Below, in pieces: positions 26,788 through 34,739 of a stretch of DNA of 38,773 bases (position 1 is its first letter; every line of letters begins with the position of its first letter). The notes beneath the pieces are model-generated. The model saw nothing but the letters and a program-made list of their open reading frames with translations. It was not told the DNA's origin and did not search any database. The stretch spans positions 1-38,773 of the forward strand of contig JAJRQC010000121.1 in assembly GCA_024280455.1 (NCBI GenBank), given 5' to 3'. Made by a program: the position numbers and the translations under genes. Source of the DNA: Deltaproteobacteria bacterium. GTDB lineage: Bacteria; Desulfobacterota; Desulfobulbia; Desulfobulbales; Desulfobulbaceae.

Positions 26788-26959
26788 GGTCCCCCATTCC
26801 AGTTACAGAGAAGGCATTTCAAGCAAAGCCAATTTTCCGACACGGAATACGTACATAGCAACTTCATGCAAATTATATTCCATGAAAACGGTATCAAAAG
26901 GCAAGCCCTGTCATTGGAAAATTTTGGGAATTGATACAGCAAGATGGGAAATAGAGAAA

Positions 26960-27700
26960 TCAGTCGTCTTGTAACAGTGTCAATTGTGCAAGAAGCGCGA
27001 CTACAGCTGTATCGACATGCAGAATACGAGGTCCCATGGTGAACATCCTGAACCCTCGGTCAAGAAAGCACTGACATTCATACTCACTCCAGCCCCCCTC
27101 CGGGCCGACGGCAAGAATTTTTTTATTTTTTTGTTTTTGGTGTTCAGCTCCATGGTCGAATACCTCGGCCAGAGAAGTTTCCGTTCCGGGATGAGCCAGC
27201 AGGCCGGTGCCGTCAAGCATCGGAACTACATCTTCGACAAAGGGCTTGAAACGGTGATACACCTGCACCTCGGGCAGCCTAGTATCCATTGCCTGTTCCA
27301 GCCCTTCAACCAGTAATTTTTTAATTTTTTCCGGCTGCAGAACCGGGGAATGAAAAAAGGATTTTTCCACCTTTCTTGAACGTATCAGATGAATCTTAGA
27401 GACACCGAGAACCGTTGCCTGTTTTAAAATACGTTGCAGCATAATCGGCCTCGGCAGGGCCAGGATCAACTCGACTGAGGGTATGGGCGGCGGCTCTTCC
27501 CGGAGTTCGATGCGCAAGGTTACCGAATTTCCGCCTGCCTGCTCAAGAACAGCTGCACCGACCAGGCCGTTTATCTCTCCCACACGCAGGGTATCACCAG
27601 GCTGCAACCCCAGGATGTTGAGAATATGTTTAGCTCGGCGGCCTGTTACAACAAGGGTATCACCCTGGCGTTCACTCTTATCAAAAAGCATCAGGTTCAT
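26960..27700 (-). CDS. rsmE: 16S rRNA (uracil1498-N3)-methyltransferase
   Basis: SPOUT-fold enzyme that methylates N3 of U1498 in 16S rRNA. It has 246 residues, the normal length. The N-terminal PUA-like domain (about 1-70, HILNILGLQPGDTLRV) is followed by the knotted methyltransferase domain with KIHLIRSRKVEKSFF, the SAM-loop AVGPEGGWSEYE and LGPRIL-like MGPRILHVDTAVVALL at the C-terminus. The start ATG at 27700 is preceded by a TTTTTTTT/AAAAAAAA stretch and lacks a good Shine-Dalgarno. It is divergent from waaA. Confidence 0.95.
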   Translation of the reverse strand: MNLMLFDKSERQGDTLVVTGRRAKHILNILGLQPGDTLRVGEINGLVGAAVLEQAGGNSVTLRIELREEPPPIPSVELILALPRPIMLQRILKQATVLGVSKIHLIRSRKVEKSFFHSPVLQPEKIKKLLVEGLEQAMDTRLPEVQVYHRFKPFVEDVVPMLDGTGLLAHPGTETSLAEVFDHGAEHQKQKNKKILAVGPEGGWSEYECQCFLDRGFRMFTMGPRILHVDTAVVALLAQLTLLQDD

Positions 27701-27863
27701 GATGTTACCTTTTTTTTCCTTTTGTTGTATGCTCTTTCCATATGAGAGAAATCAATGTTCGATAACTGCCGCGGAGTTTTTCCATGTTAAAACCAGGCTG
27801 CTTTTCAGCAGGTGTCAGAAGAATACTTCTATTTTGTCACATTAAGGGCAATAACGAGTTCCT

Positions 27864-27944
27864 CGTCATCCCCGAAGGTATTTGTCGGGATTCCAGTGTG
27901 CTGGAAATGTCATGGATCCCCGCCAAAAGCACGCGGGGATGACG
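27864..27944. repeat. Palindromic intergenic repeat with gtcatcccc ends
   Basis: Outer 11-bp arms CGTCATCCCCG (27864-27874) and CGGGGATGACG (27934-27944) enclose a second stem (CGGGATTCCAG with CTGGAA/GGATCCCCG pieces), so the element can fold as a branched hairpin of 81 bases. Repeats with these ends are common between genes in proteobacteria (recalled, not searched). The rest of the 309-base rsmE-waaA gap is A/T-rich and shows no gene. Seven A follow the right arm. Confidence 0.75.
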
Positions 27945-28009
27945 AAAAAAAGACAACATGACAAAGTAGAAATAATTAATTACAAAAACACCTTAACGGC
28001 CACCTATCA

Positions 28010-29320
28010 GTGTTGCAACTCTATAGCTTCCTTTCAACGATTCTGTTTTTACTTTTTCTGCCGCTTATCCTGGTGGTGAGCCTACTCAAGAAAAAGTATC
28101 GGGGCAGAACCCTGCAGCGACTCGGCCTGACACTGCACAGCCATTTACCGAAAACCGCCGGCAGCAAGGTTCCGGTGATCTGGATCCACGCCCTGTCTGT
28201 CGGTGAGGTGACCTCTGCCCTGCCCTTGATCATCGGCCTGCGAGGGCGCTATCCGAACGCTCTGCTATACTTTTCAACAACTACCAGCACAGGCCGGGAA
28301 ACAGCAAGGCAGTTGAGCAAAGGAATTGTTGATTCGGTTTTTTTCAGCCCTTTTGACGTTTTCTTTACCCTGCAGCACTTTTTAAACCTAATCAAGCCCT
28401 CGCTGTTTGTCCTGGTAGAAACCGATCTCTGGCCCGGCTGGCTCTACTGTCTGAAAAAAAGACGGATCCCGGCCCTTTTGGTCAACGGCAGGTTCTCTAA
28501 AAAATCTCTTACCACCTACCACCGTTTTCGCCTTCTCTTCAGGCCGATGTTTGATTGTTTTTCTCTCATTTCCATGCAGAACGGTCAGGATGCAAAAACA
28601 TTGCAGCATATCGGCATTCCTGCAGACAGGATAACCACGCTTGGCAATTTGAAATTTGATGCCGCCTTGAATGATAAATTTCCCGCCAGCCTAAAAATAC
28701 GGCGCTCCGACCTGCACCTTCCTCAAAATTGCCCTCTGCTCATCTGCGGCTCAACCCATAAAGGCGAAGAAAAAATTCTCTTAATCGCCTTTTGTGCAAT
28801 CAAAACAAAAATCCCGGACTTCCATCTGCTTATTGCCCCGCGCGATATCAGCCGCGCAGGCGAGATTGAACTGCTGGCCCGCGGGTACAACCTGTCCTCG
28901 TCCCGGCGCTCATTGGCTTCCGAAGAATCCACAGATATTCTCATCCTCGATACCCTTGGCGAACTGGCCTCCTGTTACCGGCTGGCGGACATTGCTTTCA
29001 TCGGCGGCTCCCTTGTTCCTGCCGGGGGCCATAATCCCCTGGAAGCTGCAACCTATGGACGCCCGGTTCTGTTTGGCCCATTTATGGATGATTTTACCGA
29101 GATCAGCCGCGATCTTGTTGCCGCAGGAGGAGCAGTGGTCGTTGCCACCGTTGACGAATTGGTCGAACAAATTCTGAGCCTGCTCAATTCTCCTCAACGA
29201 GCAGCAGTAATGGGCGCAGCCGCAAAAAACCTTGTCCAGAAAAACCAGGGTGTTGTTCAATGCCACCTGGATGTCATAGAACAGCTGCTGAATTCTCCTG
29301 TTTCACCGGGCAATGGCTGA
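28010..29320 (+). CDS. waaA: 3-deoxy-D-manno-octulosonic acid (KDO) transferase
   Basis: Adds KDO from CMP-KDO to lipid A precursor at the inner membrane, showing the cell makes lipopolysaccharide. The 436 residues include an N-terminal membrane anchor (about 4-26), the GT30 signature HALSVGEVTSALPL with the catalytic Glu66, ETDLWPGWL, and NGRFS. The C-terminal GT-B half contains GGSLVPAGGHNPLEAA and GPFMDDF, the nucleotide-sugar site. The start is a GTG at 28010 with no clear Shine-Dalgarno; an in-frame TTG follows directly. It overlaps comEC by 8 bases, implying translational coupling. Confidence 0.95.
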   Translation: MLQLYSFLSTILFLLFLPLILVVSLLKKKYRGRTLQRLGLTLHSHLPKTAGSKVPVIWIHALSVGEVTSALPLIIGLRGRYPNALLYFSTTTSTGRETARQLSKGIVDSVFFSPFDVFFTLQHFLNLIKPSLFVLVETDLWPGWLYCLKKRRIPALLVNGRFSKKSLTTYHRFRLLFRPMFDCFSLISMQNGQDAKTLQHIGIPADRITTLGNLKFDAALNDKFPASLKIRRSDLHLPQNCPLLICGSTHKGEEKILLIAFCAIKTKIPDFHLLIAPRDISRAGEIELLARGYNLSSSRRSLASEESTDILILDTLGELASCYRLADIAFIGGSLVPAGGHNPLEAATYGRPVLFGPFMDDFTEISRDLVAAGGAVVVATVDELVEQILSLLNSPQRAAVMGAAAKNLVQKNQGVVQCHLDVIEQLLNSPVSPGNG

Positions 29321-31769
29321 CCTCTTCACCTGGCTTTCCCGCAACATTCTCCTTGCAATCACCTGCTGCTATATTCTTGGCGCAACGACAGCCGGTCAAC
29401 TCCCTCAAACTTCACCGGCATTGATTTTCATCGCTGCCGGTATTTTGTGTTTCGCCTATTTTTTTCTGCGGAAACAACCCGGATCGGAACTGTCTTTCCT
29501 CATGATTTTTTTTCTGCTTGTCGGCTTTATCCATACCGGAATTGCCCTTCAGCCCCCGGGAGATCCTACCCATATATACAATCGTATCTCCGAAAAATCC
29601 CTTATCACCCTTAGCGGCACCGTCACCGGTATGGCGACGCAGAATGAAGATAAATCACGATTTGAGCTGAAACTGGATACGATTATTTACAGGACAGGGT
29701 CGTCAGCAGGAGAACAACTTCCAACCACCGGTAAAATCAGAGTCACTATGCGCGGACAAGCTCCCCCTTTCCTGGCTCCGGGGCAGAGAATACTTGCGGT
29801 GGCAACAGTGGACCGGATCAGAAACTATCAGACTCCCGGCATCTTTGATTATGCCCTGTACATGCACAACCAGGGAATATACAGCTCGGGCTGGATCAGT
29901 TCCGCGCAGTTTATTGAACCGCTCACGCCGCTAAAAAAATCAATACTAATAAAAATTGGCAACCTACCGGAAAAAATACGACAACAGGTCAGCCGGTTTA
30001 TACAGAAAAAATGTGACCCGGTTGCAGGCGGCTTGTACCGAGCCCTTCTTATCGGCGATAGAAGCGGGCTCAGCCCCGAACTCCAGGAACAATTTGCCGC
30101 CACCGGCTGCATGCATCTGCTGGCCATCTCCGGTCTCCACATGGGTCTGCTTGCGCTTCTGGTTTATGGTCTGTTTTCCTGGGCCATGAAACGGTCACAA
30201 TGGCTGCTTCTTCACACGCACGTACCTACCCTTGCCCTTGGCCTCACCTTCCCTATCCTGTTTTTTTATGCCTTTATTGCCGGGATGAACACTCCCGTTT
30301 TCAGGTCGCTGATCATGGCGGCCGTTCTTCTCGGAGCCGTTCTTGTTCGCAGGCAGCACTCCATTCTGCACCTGATTGCTGCAGCCGCCCTGCTTGTCCT
30401 GGTGTTACACCCACTAGCTCTCCTTACGGTCTCCTTTCAACTCTCCTTTGCAGCCATAGTTGCCATTGCCCTGGTGTATCCAAAAATCCTTTTGCTCTTT
30501 GTTCAAAATAAAACAGACCCGGGACAGGATAACTGGTTTTCAACAGTTATCCGCTGGCCAATAACCGCTCTGGTTATTTCCCTGGCTGCAACCGTCGGAA
30601 TTCTGCCCTTTCTCCTTTATCATTTCAACCAATTTTCGCCGATCGGCCCGGTCATGAACCTGATGATTGAACCTCTGCTCTGTTTTATCGCCCTACCCCT
30701 GGGCCTGGCTGCAATCCCCCTGATTCCGCTTGCACCAAATGTAGCGGCAGCTCTGCTGCAGCTTGGCGGTGTTGCTCTCCACTGCGCCGACAGCCTCACC
30801 CAATGGGCCGCTCGGCTTCCTTTTGCATCACTCTGGACGATCACGCCTTCCATATCTGAATGTATCCTGTATTTCTTTCTACTCATCTTTATCTTTGCAT
30901 CCCGACACAGACAAAAAATCATTGTGTTTACTCTTGGGACCGTCCTGCTTGTTATTCATTTCACTGCAGGCAACCCTTTTTTCGGCAGAAAAAACGCAAA
31001 GATCTCGTATCTCGACGTGGGCCAGGGCACATCAACCCTGATAGAATTTCCGGGCGGGGCAAATGTTCTCATTGATGGCGGAGGCAACAGCTCTAAACGA
31101 TTTAATGTGGGAAAGAATATCATCGCCCCTTTTCTCTGGTACAAACGAATCCGCCGGATTGACATGGTGGTCATAACCCATCCCGACAGTGATCACTACA
31201 ATGGCCTGGGTTTTATCATTGAGCGGTTTCACCCTGAAATTGTCTACACCAACGGACAGCTCGGGCAAGCCGACAGCTATACTGACTTACTGGGTATGGC
31301 AGTCCGGGAAAAAATACCTGTAAGAGCAGCCGGAGTACAAAAAACTCTCCATAAAGATTCACTTTGCAGCCTGACCTGTCTCGGTATGCCCGGACTGCCG
31401 ATGGAAAACTTCTCCGACAACAACAGAAGTCTGGTTCTGCAGCTGCAGTGCGGCAAAAAAAGCTTTCTCTTTCCAGGGGACATTGAAAAAGGAGCGGAAG
31501 CTCTTCTTGTACAAAAAAAAGTTCCAGTACAGGCGGATGTACTGCTTGCACCTCACCACGGCAGCAAAACGTCCAGCAGCAGAGCATTTATCGACGCTGT
31601 TAAGCCAAAACTCATCGTTGTTTCCGCCGGTAGATCAAAAAAAGGTGTCTTCCCTACATTTGGGCATCAGCAATGGTGGCGGCAACAGAGTATTGATATG
31701 TTAATCACAGGTATTGATGGCACGATAACCTGCCAGACTGACGGAAAAACAATCCAAACAACCGACTAA
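29313..31769 (+). CDS. comEC: ComEC/Rec2 DNA-uptake channel protein
   Basis: Inner-membrane protein that carries single-stranded DNA into the cytoplasm during natural transformation. The 818 residues match full-length ComEC: N-terminal membrane segments and an OB-like soluble region (about 1-215), the Competence domain with multiple helices (about 220-530, including HLLAISGLHMGLL) and a C-terminal metallo-beta-lactamase domain with LDVGQGTSTL, the metal-binding HPDSDH at 623-628 and later APHHGSK. All key residues of a full protein seem present. It overlaps waaA by 8 bases. PilT (32493-33575) and the PilSR-like pair in the window fit a transformation pilus. Confidence 0.95.
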   Translation: MADLFTWLSRNILLAITCCYILGATTAGQLPQTSPALIFIAAGILCFAYFFLRKQPGSELSFLMIFFLLVGFIHTGIALQPPGDPTHIYNRISEKSLITLSGTVTGMATQNEDKSRFELKLDTIIYRTGSSAGEQLPTTGKIRVTMRGQAPPFLAPGQRILAVATVDRIRNYQTPGIFDYALYMHNQGIYSSGWISSAQFIEPLTPLKKSILIKIGNLPEKIRQQVSRFIQKKCDPVAGGLYRALLIGDRSGLSPELQEQFAATGCMHLLAISGLHMGLLALLVYGLFSWAMKRSQWLLLHTHVPTLALGLTFPILFFYAFIAGMNTPVFRSLIMAAVLLGAVLVRRQHSILHLIAAAALLVLVLHPLALLTVSFQLSFAAIVAIALVYPKILLLFVQNKTDPGQDNWFSTVIRWPITALVISLAATVGILPFLLYHFNQFSPIGPVMNLMIEPLLCFIALPLGLAAIPLIPLAPNVAAALLQLGGVALHCADSLTQWAARLPFASLWTITPSISECILYFFLLIFIFASRHRQKIIVFTLGTVLLVIHFTAGNPFFGRKNAKISYLDVGQGTSTLIEFPGGANVLIDGGGNSSKRFNVGKNIIAPFLWYKRIRRIDMVVITHPDSDHYNGLGFIIERFHPEIVYTNGQLGQADSYTDLLGMAVREKIPVRAAGVQKTLHKDSLCSLTCLGMPGLPMENFSDNNRSLVLQLQCGKKSFLFPGDIEKGAEALLVQKKVPVQADVLLAPHHGSKTSSSRAFIDAVKPKLIVVSAGRSKKGVFPTFGHQQWWRQQSIDMLITGIDGTITCQTDGKTIQTTD

Positions 31770-31914
31770 GTAAGGGCAGAGTTTGCACGGGACAACCAAC
31801 GGAAAAAATGAAAGTGGCCAGGAATATTTGCCAGGAAGACTTCTTTTATGATAGGGTATCAAGGAGATAAAGTATTTTTCCCCATTTTTGAGGCGATAAA
31901 AAACCGTATATCCC

Positions 31915-32451
31915 ATGCCTGTAATTTTTGGAAAAAAATGTCCGCGTTGCAAAACGTCGGACTGCCGGCCCCTGCTCAACAAAGTATGGCCCGGTAACCT
32001 GCCGGGTGTGCAAAACTTTACCTGTTCACAATGCAAACAAGACTTTTTTTATATCCCCCCCTGTTCAATCCTCATTGATAAACGCATCAGTGAACGGGTA
32101 GCGCCACCAAACACGCTGCTGGTTCGCATCCAGGGGGAGCGGCAGCAATTTGCCAAAATCGAAGACATCAGCATGGAAGGCATTGGCTTCAGTTATGATC
32201 TCGATCTGCAAAAATTTGCCCACGAAAACTTTACCATTGACCTCTACAACTGCAAACAGGGAACCTTTCTGAAAAACCTTCCCGTACAGGTTGTCTCCTC
32301 TCGGGTGAGCGTGCAGAAAATCGCAGGCCATCAAACCACTATTCTCAGAAACGGTGCCCGATTCGGGCGGCTGAACCGTACCCAGAAAAAAATACTCAAA
32401 GACTTTGTCGAAGGGTTCAACAGCCTGGGGACCGGTTCAAACAACAGGTAA
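31915..32451 (+). CDS. Zinc-ribbon plus PilZ-domain protein
   Basis: Predicted cytoplasmic c-di-GMP-binding protein of 178 residues. The N-terminus has two Cys pairs, C9-x-x-C12 and C37-x-x-C40 (CPRC, CSQC), the pattern of a zinc ribbon. The PilZ domain follows with the ligand motif RISER (RxxxR, 57-61) and DISMEG (D/NxSxxG, 84-89), both complete, so binding is expected. The C-terminus is basic and polar. It follows comEC by 145 bases on the same strand and converges with pilT (41-base gap); a role in pilus or surface behaviour is an inference from that context. The start lacks a clear Shine-Dalgarno. Confidence 0.85.
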   Translation: MPVIFGKKCPRCKTSDCRPLLNKVWPGNLPGVQNFTCSQCKQDFFYIPPCSILIDKRISERVAPPNTLLVRIQGERQQFAKIEDISMEGIGFSYDLDLQKFAHENFTIDLYNCKQGTFLKNLPVQVVSSRVSVQKIAGHQTTILRNGARFGRLNRTQKKILKDFVEGFNSLGTGSNNR

Positions 32452-32492
32452 GCTTTCGCCCCATTCAAAGGGCTTGAATTACAGGTTGCCCC

Positions 32493-33575
32493 CTATATTT
32501 CGGTAAAATCAACCGGAGGTTTTTTCAAGAACTTAACGAATTTCTGTTTCTCTATACAGTTGGTATACGCGTCTTCAGGGCTGATCTTCTTCCGCTCCAG
32601 AAGTTCCATGATCGCATCATCAATGGTCTGCATGCCGTACTTCTTCCCGGTCTGCATAACTGAAGAGATCTGATAGGTTTTTGCCTCTCGAATAAGATTA
32701 CGGACGGCCGGAGTACAGATCAGAATCTCGAGTGCTGCAACCCGTCCCTTGACATCAATTCGTTTAAACAGCGTTTGGGAGACCACGGCTTTCAGGGCAT
32801 CGGCAAGGGTCGAACGTACCTGCCCCTGCTGGTTGGCCGGAAAAATCTCAATGATACGGTCGACCGTTTTCATGGCGTTCATGGTATGCAGGGTTCCAAA
32901 AACCAGATGTCCGGTCATGGCCGCTTCCATGGCAAGAGAGATCGTCTCCAGATCACGCAGCTCACCGACCAGGATTATATCCGGGTCTTCACGCAGGGCA
33001 CCGCGCAGGGCAGCGGTAAAACTTTTTGTATGGGTGCCGACTTCACGATGGTTGATAACACATTGCTGGCTTTTGTGAACAAATTCTATGGGATCCTCAA
33101 TAGTCAGAATATGATCTTTTCTGGTTTTATTGGCCTCATCGACGATGGCGGCAAGAGATGTAGATTTACCCGACCCTGTCGGTCCGGTCACCAGCACAAG
33201 GCCCTTAGGCAGGCTGGCTAGTTTTGCTATCACCTTGGGCAGGCCGAGTTGTTCACAGGTAAGGATATCACTGGGAATCTCCCGAAAAACTGCGGCAATG
33301 CCGTATTTCTGTTGAAAAAAATTACAACGATACCTGGCAAGTCCTGGGATCTCGTACCCAAAGTCCATGTCCCCTGTCTCTTCAAAAATTTTAATTTTAT
33401 CCTCAGGACAGATCTCATACAACATACTCTTCAATGATTCATTTTCCAGCGCCTTGAACTTTACCCGTTCCATGTCGCCCCGGATACGTAAAACAGGCTG
33501 CTGCCCCGACATCATGTGAAGATCCGATGCACCTTCGTCATTCATTAACTTAAAAAAAGCATCAATCTGTGCCAT
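32493..33575 (-). CDS. pilT: Type IV pilus retraction ATPase
   Basis: Hexameric motor that powers pilus depolymerisation for twitching and DNA uptake. The 360 residues contain an N-terminal PAS-like domain (1-100), Walker A GPTGSGKST (131-139), the Asp box TIEDPIEFVH, Walker B ILVGELRD, the His box GHLVFGTLHT and, near the C-terminus, AVRNLIRE, the equivalent of the PilT AIRNLIRE retraction motif. This last motif favours PilT over PilB or PilU. It is transcribed alone; its 282-base upstream gap carries repeat family B copy 2, and it converges with the PilZ gene. Confidence 0.94.
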   Translation of the reverse strand: MAQIDAFFKLMNDEGASDLHMMSGQQPVLRIRGDMERVKFKALENESLKSMLYEICPEDKIKIFEETGDMDFGYEIPGLARYRCNFFQQKYGIAAVFREIPSDILTCEQLGLPKVIAKLASLPKGLVLVTGPTGSGKSTSLAAIVDEANKTRKDHILTIEDPIEFVHKSQQCVINHREVGTHTKSFTAALRGALREDPDIILVGELRDLETISLAMEAAMTGHLVFGTLHTMNAMKTVDRIIEIFPANQQGQVRSTLADALKAVVSQTLFKRIDVKGRVAALEILICTPAVRNLIREAKTYQISSVMQTGKKYGMQTIDDAIMELLERKKISPEDAYTNCIEKQKFVKFLKKPPVDFTEI

Positions 33576-33711
33576 AACTCAACTCCCTGGATAAAATCTG
33601 TGGACAAATAGCATCATCCGACACTCTATCACTCTATTCAACTCATCCTGCCCCATGGATATTTTCAATACGTTTATTGACGCTGAAATAAATCCTGTCA
33701 CTAATGAGTAT

Positions 33712-33783
33712 TGTCGGTGTCTTAGATAGCGAAGACTTCCGGTAAGCGAACTCGTGAGACTCCGAGAAGCGACGAAACCGACG
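33712..33783 (+). repeat. Dispersed repeat, family B, copy 2
   Basis: A 72-base short form, beginning TGTCGGTGTCTTAGATAGC and ending GACGAAACCGACG, with GAAGACTTCCGGTAAGCG and AACTCGTGAGACTCCGAG inside. Compared with copies 1 and 3 it lacks about 30 internal bases (the TGACCACATGA segment). It lies in the pilT-LOG gap, which otherwise shows no gene. Confidence 0.75.
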
Positions 33784-33857
33784 GCGGAGAGTGCGTATCA
33801 TGTTGTAATTCCGTATTGTGCAAATAGCGTTTTTACCTTTTCACGAGTCCATCAGTA

Positions 33858-34541
33858 TTAGAAAACAACGGTTTTTCGAATATGCTGTACAACATCTTCG
33901 ACCTCATCAAAAACCTCAAAAAGCAACAGGTCTTCATCGCCGATCTTGCCACTGCTTAAAAGCTGCTCTTTAATCCAGTCGACCAGACCATTCCAGAAGG
34001 AAGACCCCACCAGAATAATCGGAAAGGGTTTAATTTTCCGGGTCTGGATCAAGGTTAAGGATTCAAACAGTTCATCAAGTGATCCCAGTCCGCCGGGCAT
34101 ACAGACAAAAGCCATGGAATATTTCATAAACATGACCTTGCGAACAAAAAAATACCTGAAATCAAGAGGGAGGTTGACGTATTTATTTCCCTCCTGTTCG
34201 TGGGGTAGATCGATATTCAGGCCGATGGACAGCCCTTCTCCCTCGATCGCTCCCCGATTTGCAGCCTCCATGATCCCGGGTCCGCCCCCGGTGACAATAC
34301 CGTAGCCGTATTCGACGAGCCTGCGGGAAATTTGCCTGGCTTTTATGTAATCCGGATCATCCTCAGGCGTCCTGGCTGATCCGTAAATCGTTACCGACGG
34401 CTGTTTAATTTCAGAAAGCGTGTCAAAACCCTCTACAAATTCAGCCATTATCCGAAACATCCGCCAGGAATCTCCGGTGGTCATACTGTTTAAACAGTAT
34501 TGTGTTTCCCTGTTCAGGGAAAAACGACGATGATTACTCAT
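33858..34541 (-). CDS. LOG-family Rossmann protein
   Basis: Family of nucleotide 5'-monophosphate phosphoribohydrolases (TIGR00730 type); the best-known members make cytokinin bases, bacterial ones may act on other nucleotides. From the ATG at 34541 it has 227 residues. Landmarks: VTIYGSARTPEDDP, GGGPGIMEAANRGA and CMPGGLGSLDELFE, the equivalent of PGGxGTxxE with Ser for Thr. The frame is open further upstream to a TTG at 34610, but that start is adjacent to repeat DNA and the Met at 34541 begins MSNHRRFSL, which looks natural. No strong Shine-Dalgarno decides it. Upstream is family B copy 3. Confidence 0.85.
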   Translation of the reverse strand: MSNHRRFSLNRETQYCLNSMTTGDSWRMFRIMAEFVEGFDTLSEIKQPSVTIYGSARTPEDDPDYIKARQISRRLVEYGYGIVTGGGPGIMEAANRGAIEGEGLSIGLNIDLPHEQEGNKYVNLPLDFRYFFVRKVMFMKYSMAFVCMPGGLGSLDELFESLTLIQTRKIKPFPIILVGSSFWNGLVDWIKEQLLSSGKIGDEDLLLFEVFDEVEDVVQHIRKTVVF

Positions 34542-34642
34542 TGATTCGCATGATTCCTGGTTAAATTCATTTTTAATGGACTCGTAAAAACTCAAAAACG
34601 CCCTTTGCAAGTATGGAATTACAGATAGTACGATCTTTACGC

Positions 34643-34739
34643 CGTCGGTTTCGCGGTTTCTCAGAGACTCGGGAGTTCACTCCTCATGTGGTCAATGCCC
34701 CATCACCACCAGAAGTCTACGCTTCCTGCGATACCGACA
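34643..34739 (-). repeat. Dispersed repeat, family B, copy 3
   Basis: Inverted relative to copies 1 and 2. Read on the minus strand it runs from TGTCGGTATCGCAGGAAGCG to GCGAAACCGACG and contains GTAGACTTCTGGTGGTGATG and TTGACCACATGAGGAG, aligning along its length with copy 1. It overlaps the last eight codons, including the stop, of the TPR/GGDEF protein gene. Confidence 0.75.

Noticed and set aside
34542-34610. TTG start adding 23 residues to the LOG-family protein
   Set aside because: The added residues are not family-like and the codon borders the repeat; the ATG at 34541 is preferred, though not proven.
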